A DNA stretch of 5,606 bases from Spirosomataceae bacterium (lineage in GTDB: Bacteria > Bacteroidota > Bacteroidia > Cytophagales > Spirosomataceae): positions 1,975-7,580 of the forward strand of contig JANQUM010000150.1 of assembly GCA_030731175.1 (NCBI GenBank), given 5' to 3'. Below are positions 5,596 to 5,606 of this stretch, piece by piece. Made by a program: the position numbers and the translations under genes. The notes below the pieces were generated by a model, which was given only the letters and a program-made list of their open reading frames with translations, was not told where the DNA came from and made no database searches. Position 1 is the first letter of the stretch. The number at the start of each line of letters is the position of its first letter.

Positions 5596-5606
5596 TAACA
5601 TCAAAG

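Larger units (their letters stand above)
5313..5606. other. Non-coding, probably divergent control region
   Basis: About 290 bases (or 270 if the ABC gene starts at the TTG at 5336) without a credible open reading frame on either strand; the few ATGs run into stops after at most a handful of codons. It is AT-rich around 5400-5456. It contains a rightward promoter at the window edge, a possible leftward -7 box, a small CCCC/GGGG dyad (5545-5548 and 5557-5560) and four copies of TAGGA in alternating orientation. It looks like the shared upstream region of the leftward ABC-GT2 pair and a rightward gene beyond the window. Confidence 0.6.

Noticed and set aside
5337..5606. A CRISPR array or small RNA gene in the right-hand intergenic region
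   Set aside because: The TAGGA elements are short, irregularly spaced and alternate in orientation; there is no regular repeat-spacer pattern and no hairpin plus T-run that would define a small RNA.

Overview
The window looks like ordinary chromosomal DNA of a member of the Bacteroidota, probably Cytophagales-like (Spirosoma, Runella or Emticicia type). Three things point there. The proteins have a Bacteroidota flavour, for example the 'GAYNFEN' MurF motif and the HPNxxID acyltransferase. Shine-Dalgarno sequences are largely absent before the start codons. Several TAnnTTTG boxes, the -7 element of Bacteroidota sigma factors, sit at sensible places. The genus is inference. I see no rRNA, tRNA, CRISPR array, insertion sequence, phage or plasmid signature.

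Layout. The left part reads rightward: murF (5' end cut off by the window edge), panD, a flippase-like/LPG-synthase-type membrane protein, and a PlsC-like acyltransferase. A dyad overlaps the putative panD promoter, and a compact terminator hairpin follows panD. The membrane protein and the acyltransferase overlap by 4 bp (GTGA) and are surely one translational unit. The right part reads leftward: an ABC transporter ATPase followed after 28 bp by a family 2 glycosyltransferase, very likely one operon. The two blocks converge and share a 4-bp TTAA that holds both stop codons (3686-3689). The last 270-290 bp is a non-coding, probably divergent control region, with an exact Bacteroidota-type promoter pointing right at the very edge.

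Theme. Apart from panD (beta-alanine for pantothenate, CoA and the ACP arm) and possibly the ABC ATPase, the genes serve the cell envelope: peptidoglycan precursor completion (MurF), membrane lipid handling (flippase-like protein plus acyltransferase) and surface sugar transfer (GT2). How the lipid pair works together is inference from its coupling.

The most unusual sequence feature is in murF. Two different short tandem repeat tracts (a degenerate 7-bp unit repeated five times, and an 8-bp unit repeated three times) lie about 50 bp apart in the reading frame, at the edge of the conserved central domain, without breaking it. I found no convincing evidence of a new defence, mobile or RNA-based system in this window.
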